This document shows positions 26,549 through 35,454 of a stretch of 64,000 nucleotides of DNA, piece after piece. The stretch is from Natronorubrum sediminis. Lineage in GTDB: Archaea; Halobacteriota; Halobacteria; Halobacteriales; Natrialbaceae. Both the position numbers and the translations under genes were made by a program. The stretch is taken from the NCBI RefSeq assembly GCF_900108095.1, contig NZ_FNWL01000002.1:540748-604747 (forward strand), read 5' to 3'. Within the stretch, counting starts at the first letter, position 1; each line of letters starts with the position of its first letter. The notes under the pieces were generated by a model. That model had not been told where the DNA came from. It did no database searches and worked only from the letters and a program-made list of their open reading frames with translations.

Positions 26549-26843
26549 CGACGTCGTCACGATCCAACCGTTCCTCGAACTGGTATTTCTGCGAACAGGG
26601 TGCGCGAATTTTCCTCAGTACTACTACCGACAGATTTCCCTCGAGTGGCGAAACGTGATATACAGTCGACTGGTCGAACGCTGACCGGTGACACACGAAC
26701 GACGGTAAAACGAACCAGCGTCGGACCTCCGTATTACATATTTCGCACATGTGTTTTTCTAGATAAACGCAACATCTAATGTGGCGGCAGTGGTAGCGAT
26801 TGGTGGTGGTTTCGAATGGTAACACAGGGTAGGTGGTTCGTGA
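26549..26843. other. Intergenic gap between ndk and the DUF7344 gene
   Basis: No supported gene is seen. The second half is AT-richer, with TATTACATATTTCG around 26732-26745 that could serve as a promoter for the downstream regulator, and no repeat or terminator is obvious beyond short T runs (26755-26759). Confidence 0.4.
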
Positions 26844-27263
26844 ATGCGTGAAACCGAACAAGGCCCAGCCGAACTCACAGCCGAAGTGACGCCGTCACTG
26901 AGTGTCCTCTTCGACATCCTTTCGAGCAGGTGTCGCCGGTACGCCCTCTATTACCTGTACGATCAGGCTGATGGCGTTGCAACTGTCGACGAACTGACCG
27001 ACGCAATTGCCACGTTTCAAAACACGGTTACAGCCCAGTCTTCGGGGGATAATACGACTGAAACGGCCAACTCGAGTGATTTTGAGTCCGAACGACAGGA
27101 ACAACGCCAGCGAATTCGGATGGAACTTCAACACACTCATCTACCGAAACTCGACGATATCGGTATTCTCGAGTACGATCAGCGAAGCGACACCGTCCGC
27201 TACTGGACGCAAGCGTCACTCGAAGAGTGGCTCGAACACGCCAAACACAAAGAACAGCTCTAA
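26844..27263 (+). CDS. DUF7344-like winged-helix regulator
   Basis: This 139-residue soluble protein reads like the haloarchaeal DUF7344 winged-helix domain: an opening helix LSVLFDILSSRCRRYALYYL, an acidic variable loop with Asn/Thr/Ser, then RQRIRMELQHTHLPKLDDIG and the wing ILEYDQRSDTVRYW. These domains are very common in haloarchaea and usually described as transcriptional regulators; targets are unknown. It is separated by about 295 bp of AT-richer DNA from ndk and lies just before the superoxide dismutase gene on the same strand, without an obvious shared promoter. Confidence 0.75.
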   Translation: MRETEQGPAELTAEVTPSLSVLFDILSSRCRRYALYYLYDQADGVATVDELTDAIATFQNTVTAQSSGDNTTETANSSDFESERQEQRQRIRMELQHTHLPKLDDIGILEYDQRSDTVRYWTQASLEEWLEHAKHKEQL

Positions 27264-27438
27264 GAGAGACTCTCATCAGCACTGGTGGGTGTTGTAAGTT
27301 TTAACTCGAACCCCGTGGTGTGAGTACCGTCGGTAGCGAATCGTTCACCGAAATCGGGGCGAGACATGAGACATGATACCGTCCCTCTCCTCAAAACTTA
27401 ACAACCGAGATGTTGATACAATACACAGGTGAATTCCA

Positions 27439-28041
27439 ATGACTGACCACGAACTTCCACCACTCCCATACGACTACGACGCACTCGAGCCATCGATTTC
27501 CGAACAGGTCGTGACCTGGCATCACGATACCCACCACCAGGGCTACGTCAACGGTCTCAACTCCGCTGAGGAGACCCTCGCGGACAACCGCGAGTCGGGC
27601 GACTTCGGCTCGACGCCCGGTGCACTGGGCAACGTCACCCACAACGGCTGTGGACACTACCTCCACACCCTGTTCTGGGAGAACATGTCGCCAAACGGTG
27701 GCGGCGAACCCGAGGGTGACCTCGCCGACCGAATCGAAGAAGACTTTGGCTCCTACGAAGGCTGGAAAGGTGAGTTCGAGGCCGCTGCCGGCGCTGCCGG
27801 TGGCTGGGCACTGCTCGTTTACGACCCGGTTGCCAAACAACTGCGCAACGTCGCGGTCGACAAACACGACCAGGGCGCACTGTGGGGCTCCCACCCAATC
27901 CTCGCACTGGACGTCTGGGAACACTCCTACTACTACGACTACGGTCCAGACCGCGGCGAGTTCATCGACGGCTTCTTCGAGGTCGTCAACTGGGACTCGG
28001 CCGCAGACGAGTACCAGAAGTGCCTCGACCACTTCGAGTAA
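27439..28041 (+). CDS. sod: Superoxide dismutase (Mn/Fe family)
   Basis: This 200-residue cytosolic enzyme dismutates superoxide. Metal-binding residues are seen in the expected blocks: HHDTHHQGYVNGLN (first His), NGCGHYLHTLFWENM (second His), and LALDVWEHSYYYDYG with Asp and His. Length is typical of haloarchaeal Mn-SOD. An AT-rich promoter stretch (CTTAACAAC near 27400) precedes it, and a T6 tract follows the stop by about 25 bases. Confidence 0.96.
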   Translation: MTDHELPPLPYDYDALEPSISEQVVTWHHDTHHQGYVNGLNSAEETLADNRESGDFGSTPGALGNVTHNGCGHYLHTLFWENMSPNGGGEPEGDLADRIEEDFGSYEGWKGEFEAAAGAAGGWALLVYDPVAKQLRNVAVDKHDQGALWGSHPILALDVWEHSYYYDYGPDRGEFIDGFFEVVNWDSAADEYQKCLDHFE

Positions 28042-28066
28042 GCGACGAGTACGTCAATCCTGCTTC

Positions 28067-28072
28067 TTTTTT
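28067..28072 (+). terminator. T-tract terminator after sod
   Basis: TTTTTT, preceded by TGCTTC, lies 26 bases after the sod stop. Archaeal RNA polymerase terminates at T-rich non-template tracts without needing a hairpin. It also separates sod from the convergent histidine kinase gene. Confidence 0.4.
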
Positions 28073-28115
28073 GCGCCGTGATTGGACAGCCAACAGCGAC
28101 TGGCAACGAACGTGG

Positions 28116-29942
28116 TTACTTGCGCGACTCACCACTCGAGGTGAATTCAGGTGGCGACTCTCGACTCCCGCTCTCATCACGTTCGATCCCTCGGAGTTCG
28201 AATCTCGCCCCACCCGTCGAACTCGTCGCCGCTGTGATCGACCACCCGTGGGCCTGCGCGAGTTGCTCGACGATGCGCAAGCCGAGTCCAGTGTTCGTCT
28301 CCGCCGTGGTGACTCCCTCCTCGAAGATTCGTTCGCGAATACTCGAGGGGATCCCTCGACCGTCGTCTTCGACCGTAAGGACGGGTTCCCCAGTGCCCCC
28401 ATCCTCGAGGGCGACGGTAACCGTAAGTTCAGTCGATGTATCCGGTGATTCACTGGACGGATCATCCGCGTAATGGTGAGCAACACCGGTTTCTGGGGTG
28501 TGTGAGCCTCCGTCCTCTATCCCGTGTTCGGCTGCGTTGCGAAACAGATTCTCGAACAACCGCTGGAACCGTGTCGGATCGGCAACGATCTTCTCACACG
28601 AGTGGACCTCGAGTGTCGCGTTGTCGGTTTCGACGCTGTTCCACGCACGTCTCGCGAGAGCAGCGACGTCGACGGGTTGTGGTTCAGTTACGGTTGCCCC
28701 ACCTCGAGCGAGCGTCAACACGTCGTCGACGATCGCTTCCATTCGCTCGTGCGAGCGTTCGACCCGGTCGAGATACGCCGCAGTATCCGCTTCGTCTTCG
28801 GTATCTCGAGCAATCTCGAGGTACCCCGAGGCAACAGAAAGGGGGTTTCGGAGGTCGTGAGAGACGAGGTCAGCAAATCGGTCGAGCCGTTCGTTTTGTC
28901 GCTCGAGTTCGGATTCACGGCGTTTTCGTGTCGTAATATCGTATACGAGGATCAACCAGCCGACGTGGCGGTCGCGTCCGTCCGTAATGGGTGTTGCTTG
29001 AATTTCGAAGTGACGATTCTCGAGGGAGAACTCCGCCGTCGACTCGACGGGCGTCTCCGTTAACTCCTCGAGCATGTCGACGATCGCAGGATCAGTTTTG
29101 AAGAGCGTCTGCACACTGTGACCGATAGCCGAGGAGACAGAATCGACGGCGAGCATCTCACGGCCCGCGGGATTGACGTCGATGAGGTGGTTATCGTGGT
29201 CGATCACGAAGACGCCTTCTGAAACCGTATCTACGACCCGATTTCGGGCGATCGGTGCGACGTCGATGAACTGGTATCGGACGATTGCAACCGTGTATAA
29301 CACCCCTGTGAGAAGGTACCCAATCGGCGTCGTATCGTATGAGACCGGACCGAACACGTACACCATGTTTGCGAACCACGGAATCGTCGTCGCACCCAAC
29401 AGTGCGATCGCCTGCCCTCGATACAGGCCTCGTGTCGAATAGAGGAACTCGAGAATCAATGCGGTGACGCAGGCCAACAGCAGGTACGAGTACAGCGTGT
29501 GAAGAACGAATGCCACGCCGGTTTCGAAGTAAATATCGGCCGGTGCGGCTGGGTCGTACTCGAACGTTGTGAAAAAGACGTTTCCAGGGTTTGTAAATGC
29601 GAGCGCGACGACCACGATCGGGTGAATCGACAGGAGACCGACTGTTTTGGGCGTCACGAGGTGCTCTCGACCGGTGTACTCGAGACTGAAGAGGAAAATG
29701 AACAACACACTGGTACAGACACCAACGAACAGCAACCGGATCATCAGCGACGAGAGCAGATGCGAATCGGAAGCGGTTGCGACGAACACCGGCCCCGACA
29801 AAAACGCGGTGGCGAACAGACTGCCAGCCAGCGGGACGACGCCTGGCTTGTCTCGATACTGGAGGAGATAGACACCGAGTACAAGACCAACGAGTGTCGC
29901 AGTGGCGTAAATCACCAGCATCACGTTATAGCCGAAAACCAT
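28116..29942 (-). CDS. Membrane sensor histidine kinase (7TM-PAS-HisKA-HATPase)
   Basis: ATG 29942 gives 608 residues (a GTG one codon upstream is possible). The N-terminal 225 residues have about seven hydrophobic segments, like the HisKA_7TM sensor module. Residues about 240-350 form a PAS domain. The kinase core has the H-box SHDLRNPLSVASGYLE near residue 360, the N-box RLFENLFRNAAEHG, the G1 box VEDDGRGIP and the G2 box NTGLGLRIVEQLAQAHG. It probably reports on a membrane or small-molecule signal; no response regulator gene is adjacent. It is convergent with sod and has a TATA-like TTTTATA about 27 bases before its expected start. Confidence 0.92.
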   Translation of the reverse strand: MVFGYNVMLVIYATATLVGLVLGVYLLQYRDKPGVVPLAGSLFATAFLSGPVFVATASDSHLLSSLMIRLLFVGVCTSVLFIFLFSLEYTGREHLVTPKTVGLLSIHPIVVVALAFTNPGNVFFTTFEYDPAAPADIYFETGVAFVLHTLYSYLLLACVTALILEFLYSTRGLYRGQAIALLGATTIPWFANMVYVFGPVSYDTTPIGYLLTGVLYTVAIVRYQFIDVAPIARNRVVDTVSEGVFVIDHDNHLIDVNPAGREMLAVDSVSSAIGHSVQTLFKTDPAIVDMLEELTETPVESTAEFSLENRHFEIQATPITDGRDRHVGWLILVYDITTRKRRESELERQNERLDRFADLVSHDLRNPLSVASGYLEIARDTEDEADTAAYLDRVERSHERMEAIVDDVLTLARGGATVTEPQPVDVAALARRAWNSVETDNATLEVHSCEKIVADPTRFQRLFENLFRNAAEHGIEDGGSHTPETGVAHHYADDPSSESPDTSTELTVTVALEDGGTGEPVLTVEDDGRGIPSSIRERIFEEGVTTAETNTGLGLRIVEQLAQAHGWSITAATSSTGGARFELRGIERDESGSRESPPEFTSSGESRK

Positions 29943-30138
29943 CACGTTACGTGAATAGCGAACCGTATAAAATCTTGTGGCAGTTTTTGCGACCCCTGAA
30001 ATACGCTTCTTCGACCAGCACCCGGACGAGACAGTTCGTTGGGTACGAAAGAGAACTCCGTGTCTGTTTACTGCTGGTGTTGTAGTATGACGAGAGTCGA
30101 ACGAACGATTTAGGCGTTGGCCGACAGTATGTCCTTCT

Positions 30139-30441
30139 ATGCCGGTCTCAAAATCGGAATTCGATCAGCTTCCGCCGTGTGACTTCTACACCCCAGCGGA
30201 ACTACTCGAGGACGATCAGATGTACACCGTCTACGAGATTGCCCGACTCCTTCAGGGGGTCGACGTCGATGCCGACCTCGATCGAAATACCGAGGACATT
30301 CTCCTCGATTGGGCCATCCCGTGGGTTATGACGAACGCCGACGAACTCGTCGTCGCCGAACCGCGAAACGACGACGAACCGGGCTACTACGGCCTCAAAG
30401 GGACCGACACCGACGACGGGGCCACAGACGAATCCGAATGA
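30139..30441 (+). CDS. DUF5827-like small acidic protein
   Basis: This 100-residue soluble protein (PVSKSEFDQLPPCDFYTPAE at the start, an internal helix MYTVYEIARLLQGVDVD, acidic Thr-rich end) belongs to a small haloarchaea-restricted family I remember as DUF5827. No catalytic motif is seen. Its stop overlaps the ATG of the P-loop ATPase gene (ATGA), so the two proteins are almost certainly made together and may work as a pair. Function unknown. Confidence 0.75.
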   Translation: MPVSKSEFDQLPPCDFYTPAELLEDDQMYTVYEIARLLQGVDVDADLDRNTEDILLDWAIPWVMTNADELVVAEPRNDDEPGYYGLKGTDTDDGATDESE

Positions 30442-31283
30442 TCCTCCTCGTCGTCGGATCGGATCGAGTCGATGCCGGCAAGACGACGTTCTCTGTCGGC
30501 CTCCTCGAGCGGACCGGCGCGGTGGGGTACAAGCCACGCGCGGGTAACGATTACTGGTTCGATCACGACGACTGTCAGCGTGCCCTCACCGAGGGGCGTC
30601 TCTACGGAAAAGACGCACAAAAACTGGCTCGAGCAGAATCTCGAGGTCGGGAACCGGAATCGCTCAATCCCGTCCATCGACTGTGGCGACCCACTCCCGA
30701 CGACGGGACCGGTTTACTCGGAAAGACGGACCGTGAGTTCCTCGTCGATCGAATCGGACGACCTGGGGCCGAGGACGATCCGACGTTCGTCTACAATGAA
30801 ACGGCGACGATTCCCGAGCGCGTCGTCGAGTCCCTGCCACTCGAGGACGCCGTTCCGGTCGAGACTGTCGAGGAATTCAACGAAATTGCCGATCAACGGT
30901 ACGTCCCCGCGTTCGAGGACCTCGCACGCGAGATCGAATCGACCAGCGTCGCCGTCGTCGAGTCCTACAGCGATATCGCGCAACCACTCCAGTCACTCGA
31001 CCACGCAGCAATCAGTGCCGTTGCAGCCGTCGAACCCGGCCGCGTGCGAATCTACCCGGGTGATCGGTACTGTCGCGCCTGTGAGGTCGCCAGTTCGAGC
31101 CCGAAAGACGGCACACTCGAGAAACGTGTTCCCGACGTGCTCGAGTTGCTCGATCCCCTCGAACGGATCCGACTCCCGCCGCTGGGAAGTGACACTCGAA
31201 GCGCTCCGGCCAGGGTTGCACGAGCGTACGAGACGGCCTACGACGAACTTCTCGCCGCAGCCAATCGCGTCTCGAGTCACTGA
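30438..31283 (+). CDS. P-loop ATPase/GTPase of unknown role
   Basis: ATG 30438 gives 281 residues beginning MILLVVGSDRVDAGKTTFSV, a deviant Walker A (GSDRVDAGKTT, residues 7-17) reminiscent of dethiobiotin-synthetase and MinD-like P-loop proteins. A DPTFVYNET region, an acidic middle and a Cys pair (YCRACEV) follow. The longer in-frame extension upstream covers the partner gene and was rejected. Coupled to the DUF5827-like gene by ATGA. Archaeal relatives are annotated only as predicted P-loop ATPase. Confidence 0.78.
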   Translation: MILLVVGSDRVDAGKTTFSVGLLERTGAVGYKPRAGNDYWFDHDDCQRALTEGRLYGKDAQKLARAESRGREPESLNPVHRLWRPTPDDGTGLLGKTDREFLVDRIGRPGAEDDPTFVYNETATIPERVVESLPLEDAVPVETVEEFNEIADQRYVPAFEDLAREIESTSVAVVESYSDIAQPLQSLDHAAISAVAAVEPGRVRIYPGDRYCRACEVASSSPKDGTLEKRVPDVLELLDPLERIRLPPLGSDTRSAPARVARAYETAYDELLAAANRVSSH

Positions 31284-31306
31284 CCAACCCGACGACTGAT
31301 TCCGTT

Positions 31307-31885
31307 TCAGGCACGACGCGCCATCTGCGCCGAGAGTTCGACGTGATCGGCCGGTTCGTTCGTCACGCTCGGACCGTGTCCCGTGTGCATCGCTTTGAGG
31401 TCGCCATCGATCCACTCGAGCAGTCGATCGATGCTCTGGATCAGTGTCTCGCGGTCGCCCTCCTCGAGGTCGGTGCGACCGAAGCTGCCGTTCTGGAAGA
31501 CGAGATCCCCTGCAAAGAGGACGCCAGCATCCGCCGAGTAAAAGCAGAGATGGTCGTTTTTGTGCCCCGGTGTGTGGAGGGCAACGTACTCGTAATCGCC
31601 GAGTGTGACGTGTTCCTCGTCACCGATTGCGTGGTCAACACCGTCGATATCGGTATCGTACCCCCAGATGTCGACGTCGAAGGCGTCCGTGACAGCCTCG
31701 AGGTTACCGACGTGATCCCGATGCGTATGTGTTAGCACGACCGCGTCGAGGTCGTCGACGCGTTCGTGAATCGATTCGACGACGTCGAAGTTCGCTCCCG
31801 TATCGATGAGGACCGTTCGGTCGCCGGCGACGAGATAGACGTTACTGGTGAAAGCCTGGACACCCTGTGCGAGGTTCGAGATCAT
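31307..31885 (-). CDS. Metallo-beta-lactamase-fold hydrolase
   Basis: ATG 31885 gives 192 residues starting MISNLAQGVQAFTSNVYLV, a normal beginning for this fold. Metal residues are visible: THTHRDHVG (His53, His55, Asp57, His58), HTPGH near residue 112 and GDLVFQNGSFGR near residue 136, then GHG at the end. It resembles glyoxalase II-like/MBL hydrolases of about 190-210 residues common in haloarchaea. The longer in-frame region upstream (to 32215) has no such signature and overlaps the divergent gene's promoter. Substrate unknown. Confidence 0.87.
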   Translation of the reverse strand: MISNLAQGVQAFTSNVYLVAGDRTVLIDTGANFDVVESIHERVDDLDAVVLTHTHRDHVGNLEAVTDAFDVDIWGYDTDIDGVDHAIGDEEHVTLGDYEYVALHTPGHKNDHLCFYSADAGVLFAGDLVFQNGSFGRTDLEEGDRETLIQSIDRLLEWIDGDLKAMHTGHGPSVTNEPADHVELSAQMARRA

Positions 31886-32096
31886 GCCGGTCGCTACGCG
31901 TCGAAGTGGTTTGTGCGTATCGACACGACGAGAGAGACGCCCGCCGTTCATGTGGGGCGATGTGAACTGAATCGCTCGTTCTTCGAACTGTCGAAAATCG
32001 GGGAGTAAGCTATCAACGACGACGACTTCCTTGTTCGGACGGGTGACCCTCTCGTATTCACAAGCATTTTTACCTCCGCCACGTAGTGATAGACGA

Positions 32097-33389
32097 ATGA
32101 ATCGGTCGGCTCCCGTTGGCATCGTTGTGCTCATCGTCACTGTCTTTCTCGTTAGTATGGGGAGCGTCGCTGCGCCGGCAGCGATGGCCGATACCGGTGT
32201 CGATGACCGCGCCACATCCGCGTCGACGTCTTCGACAGCGGATACACAACCGTCTCAGTACACCTCGAGTGAGTCCGCTGCGATGCTCTCCGAGGCTCAA
32301 GACTTCGATACGACGACGTTCGAGATCACCGTTCACGAAGACGGGAGTGCAACGTGGACGTTCCAACACGTCCACTACTTCGACGAAAACGACTCCGAGG
32401 AACGCGAGGCGTTCGAGGAGTTCGCCGACGAGTTCGAATCCGAGGAAACCGACCTGTACGAGCGCTTTACCGACCAAGCGGAGCGAATGACTGAAAGCGG
32501 CGACGAAGCTACCGACCGGGAGATGAACGCAACGGACTTCGAACGCTCTGCAACGATCGAGGACAGCTTCGGTGAACGCGGTATCGTCGAAATGTCCTTC
32601 ACGTGGGAGGCGTTCGCCGAAACCGACGGCGATACCGTCGAAGTCGGCGACGTCTTCGAGAACATGTACATCGGACAGAGTCAATCGATCGTCATCGTTG
32701 CCGAGGACGACCTCGTCTTCCAGCACGTCGAACCCGACGACGAAGTCGAACACTCACACAGCTCGCTCGAGAACGCAAGCGCCGTTCAGTGGAGTGGCGA
32801 ACAACAGTTTCTCGATGGCAATCCACGGGCCGTCCTCGCACCAGAAGATGCTGACACGTCTGGGAGCGGTGGTGACGGAAGCAACCCCGGTACCTCCGCA
32901 CTCATAGATACCGAGGAGACACCGTGGGAACTCGGCCTTGGCCTTCTTTTTGCCCTCGCAGTTAGTGTCGGTGCCATCTGGTACTATCGACAGGGCGACG
33001 GCCTCCCTCGAAACGACGGGGATAGCGCGTCACCACCTCCCGGGACCAGGCCAGCGTCTGAACAGTCACCAGCAGAACCGACGGAACAACCAGCTGAGAC
33101 GACGACGGCCGTCCAATCCAGTCACAACTCGGCCGACCCGGAACCGGCCTCCAGCGACGAGTTCCTTACCGACGAAGACCGCGTGATGAAACTCATCCGC
33201 GAAAACGGCGGCCGGATGAAGCAAGTCGACATCGTCGACGAAACTGGCTGGTCGAAATCCAAAGTGAGCATGCTTCTCTCGGAGATGGAAGACGACGGTG
33301 CGATTAGCAAACTCCGTGTCGGTCGAGAGAACATCATCAGTCTCGAAGGGTTCGAACCAGAGGCGACGAAGTCACCCTTCGAAGAGTAA
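32097..33389 (+). CDS. Membrane-anchored winged-helix regulator (DUF7345/DUF7343-like)
   Basis: ATG 32097 gives 430 residues with a signal-peptide-like N-terminus (VGIVVLIVTVFLVSMGSVAA), an acidic extracellular domain of about 240 residues rich in Glu/Asp, one transmembrane helix at about 276-298 (ELGLGLLFALAVSVGAIWYY), a Pro/Thr/Ser linker, and a C-terminal winged helix (about 358-420, VMKLIRENGGRMKQVDIVDE then WSKSKVSMLLSEMEDDG). So it has an outside sensor and an inside DNA-binding domain in one chain. I associate it with the haloarchaeal DUF7345 plus DUF7343 pair. The signal and regulon are unknown. Confidence 0.85.
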   Translation: MNRSAPVGIVVLIVTVFLVSMGSVAAPAAMADTGVDDRATSASTSSTADTQPSQYTSSESAAMLSEAQDFDTTTFEITVHEDGSATWTFQHVHYFDENDSEEREAFEEFADEFESEETDLYERFTDQAERMTESGDEATDREMNATDFERSATIEDSFGERGIVEMSFTWEAFAETDGDTVEVGDVFENMYIGQSQSIVIVAEDDLVFQHVEPDDEVEHSHSSLENASAVQWSGEQQFLDGNPRAVLAPEDADTSGSGGDGSNPGTSALIDTEETPWELGLGLLFALAVSVGAIWYYRQGDGLPRNDGDSASPPPGTRPASEQSPAEPTEQPAETTTAVQSSHNSADPEPASSDEFLTDEDRVMKLIRENGGRMKQVDIVDETGWSKSKVSMLLSEMEDDGAISKLRVGRENIISLEGFEPEATKSPFEE

Positions 33390-33545
33390 CGCACCTGTCA
33401 GCGCTCGTATCTGTGACAGTGCCGGACAGTGGCGCTTCGAAACGGAATCCTTAAACTGTCCACCGCGTAACGAATGAGTGTACTTGCTTCGGTGACGAGG
33501 CGGCCGTTGACCCGTCGTAGAACGAAGCGAGCACAGTGTAAACGG

Positions 33546-33620
33546 GCTCCGTTGGTGTAGTCCGGCCAATCATATTGCCCTCTCACGGCAATGACCAGGG
33601 TTCGAATCCCTGACGGAGCA
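33546..33620 (+). tRNA. tRNA-Glu (anticodon CTC)
   Basis: The 75-base segment folds into a cloverleaf. The acceptor stem is GCTCCGT with ACGGAGC, the anticodon stem TTGCC/GGCAA encloses the loop CTCTCAC, and the anticodon CTC reads GAG. The T-arm contains GGTTCGAATCC. The discriminator base is A and CCA is not encoded, as usual in archaea. A degenerate integrase relic starts about 250 bases downstream, which suggests the tRNA has been an integration site. Confidence 0.95.
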
Positions 33621-33872
33621 TCCTCCCCCGCCGCCTTCTTGTGGTTTTCGCCGTGAACTAACCATCGGTAACCGTCTGTTCACGGGTAATGTGGCTCGAA
33701 TGGTGCATCAACCCCGACGAAGTCTTGCAATCCGGGTTTCTCGTGAGGCAATGCGGTTCACGGAAAAAATCGACCGCCGTCTTGCGGTTGTCGAAATCGG
33801 GGGCACTCATCCAGGTTCCCGCCTCGGAGGGCAGGCAATGAAAGACGCCGATCAGGCAACCGACCCCTCGAT

Positions 33873-34088
33873 CGGATCACGCTTATCTCTGGTCCAACCG
33901 AAAAGGTACTGAACGAACGACAGTACCTCGACTACTCGAGCGAGCGAGAACACTGTCTAGACCGGTTGTTAACGTTTGAGAGGGAAGTCAAACGCGCACA
34001 AGAATTCGTGTCGCAAGGCCCTGATGATGCTTTACAAGTGGCGGTATCATCAACGCGGTGCAGACAAGTGGGAGCCAGAAATCAGACG
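33873..34088 (+). pseudogene. Relic of a tyrosine-type site-specific integrase
   Basis: Two short frames encode recognisable integrase pieces. One from about 33873 reads ...EKVLNERQYLDYSSEREHC; another from 34012, in a different frame, reads KALMMLYKWRYHQRGADKWE. Both match, from memory, the N-terminal core-binding region of haloarchaeal phage-type integrases, with the stretch between them deleted or frameshifted and the catalytic domain gone. It is downstream of tRNA-Glu, the usual attachment site for such elements. The gap 33621-33872 holds nothing I can support. Confidence 0.65.
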
Positions 34089-34283
34089 CTGAACGATGTC
34101 TTCCGGTAGCATGGTCTCGGTATCATATACGAACGACATGAAAATCAGAATAGCGTCGAACGTATCTTTCGAGAGGCAAAACGGCAGAATCCCTCATTTT
34201 CAAACTGCTTCACCAACGCTTACGCAGAAGCTGCCGGTCAGTAATTCAAATCATTCGCCCTCGCATGGAATCAGCTTATCTGA
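34089..34283 (+). pseudogene. Relic of IS6-family transposase (C-terminal end)
   Basis: In one frame from 34089 the product reads LNDVFR, a stop, then IIYERHENQNSVERIFREAK, SFSNCFTNAYAEAAGQ, a second stop, and FKSFALAWNQLI followed by the natural stop at 34281-34283. This is the end of a haloarchaeal IS6-type transposase (RNSVERVFRE and AFAWNQLI motifs), with in-frame stops and no N-terminus. It joins directly onto the integrase relic. No intact terminal inverted repeat is seen. It ends 56 bases before gap, so it may have reshaped that promoter region. Confidence 0.7.
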
Positions 34284-34339
34284 ACACGATCATCGTTTCA
34301 GGGCAAACAAATAACTCACTAGCGGTGGCCCGCTCGACC

Positions 34340-35407
34340 ATGGGTGTGAATTCCGCCAGTGACGAATTAACTGAGTCGATTCGAATTGGACTCAACGGGT
34401 TCGGACGAGTCGGACGGAGCATTCTGCGTGCATCGTTGACGGAGGATGCGATCGACGTCGTCGCTGTCAACGACGTGATGGACGACGACGATATGGAGTA
34501 TCTGTTCCGGTACGATTCGGTTCACGGGCGATTGCCCGGCGTCTCCCGGGAGGGCGACAGACTCTACGTTAGCGGCCACGAGGTGCAGTTACTCTCCGAG
34601 CGCGACCCCGCAAAACTTCCGTGGGATGACCTCGATGTTGATGTCGCATTCGAGGCAACAGGTTTGTTCCGCACCTACGATGAGGCTGCCCAGCACCTAG
34701 ACGCCGGTGCCGACAGGGTGATCATCTCGGCCCCGCCGAAGGGCGAGAAGCACATCCCGATGTTCGTCTACGGCGTCAATCACGAGGAGTACGAAGGCGA
34801 AGCCGTCCTCTCGAATGCCTCGTGCACCACGAACTCCGTCGCGCCGGTCCTGCAGATACTCGACGAGGAGTTCGGCATCGTCTCGGGCGTCCTCATGACC
34901 GTCCACGCCTACACCGGGAGCCAGGGACTGGTCGACGGCCCGATGGACAAGCGACGCCGTGGACGCGCAGCCGCCGAGAACATCGTGCCGACGACGACCG
35001 GCGCCGCGAACTCCACTATCAAAATTCTCCCAGACCTCGAGGGCAAACTCGATGGGATGGCGATGCGAGTTCCGGTGCCCAACGGATCGATTACGGACAT
35101 CACCGTCAACGTCGACGCCGATATTACCCGAGACGAACTCCTCGAGGCCATCCGTAGTGCAGCCGATGACGGTCTCGCGGGTGTCTTAGGCTACACCGAC
35201 GACGAAATCGTCTCCAGAGACATCGTCGGACTCCCATTCGCCTCTTACGTCGACCTGGAGTCCGCGATGGTCGTCGCCAACGACATCGTCAAGGTGCTCG
35301 CCTGGTACGATAACGAGTACGGTTTCTCGACGCAGATGCTGGATCTCGCACGCTACGTCGCCGCGGAAACTGATACTATCGATGCCACGGAGACCACCGT
35401 CCACTGA
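34340..35407 (+). CDS. gap: Glyceraldehyde-3-phosphate dehydrogenase, type I
   Basis: ATG 34340 gives 355 residues; the NAD-binding start is IRIGLNGFGRVGRSILRA, and the catalytic cysteine is Cys162 in ASCTTNSVAP. VTVHAYTGSQ-type MTVHAYTGSQGLVDGPMDK and the C-terminal VLAWYDNEYGFSTQM are standard. It is the bacterial-like type I enzyme, which haloarchaea acquired by transfer and use in glycolytic or gluconeogenic direction. The longer in-frame start at 34265 overlaps the transposase relic and was rejected. pgk follows 47 bases downstream, forming a lower-glycolysis operon. Confidence 0.95.
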   Translation: MGVNSASDELTESIRIGLNGFGRVGRSILRASLTEDAIDVVAVNDVMDDDDMEYLFRYDSVHGRLPGVSREGDRLYVSGHEVQLLSERDPAKLPWDDLDVDVAFEATGLFRTYDEAAQHLDAGADRVIISAPPKGEKHIPMFVYGVNHEEYEGEAVLSNASCTTNSVAPVLQILDEEFGIVSGVLMTVHAYTGSQGLVDGPMDKRRRGRAAAENIVPTTTGAANSTIKILPDLEGKLDGMAMRVPVPNGSITDITVNVDADITRDELLEAIRSAADDGLAGVLGYTDDEIVSRDIVGLPFASYVDLESAMVVANDIVKVLAWYDNEYGFSTQMLDLARYVAAETDTIDATETTVH

Positions 35408-35454
35408 CGTAGCGGGCTCACAAACGGATTCGACGACGTTCGATACGAACACTC

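Noticed and set aside
33621-33872. 73-residue plus-strand frame beginning at 33691
   Set aside because: No family features, and it overlaps the start of the integrase relic in another frame; likely non-coding.
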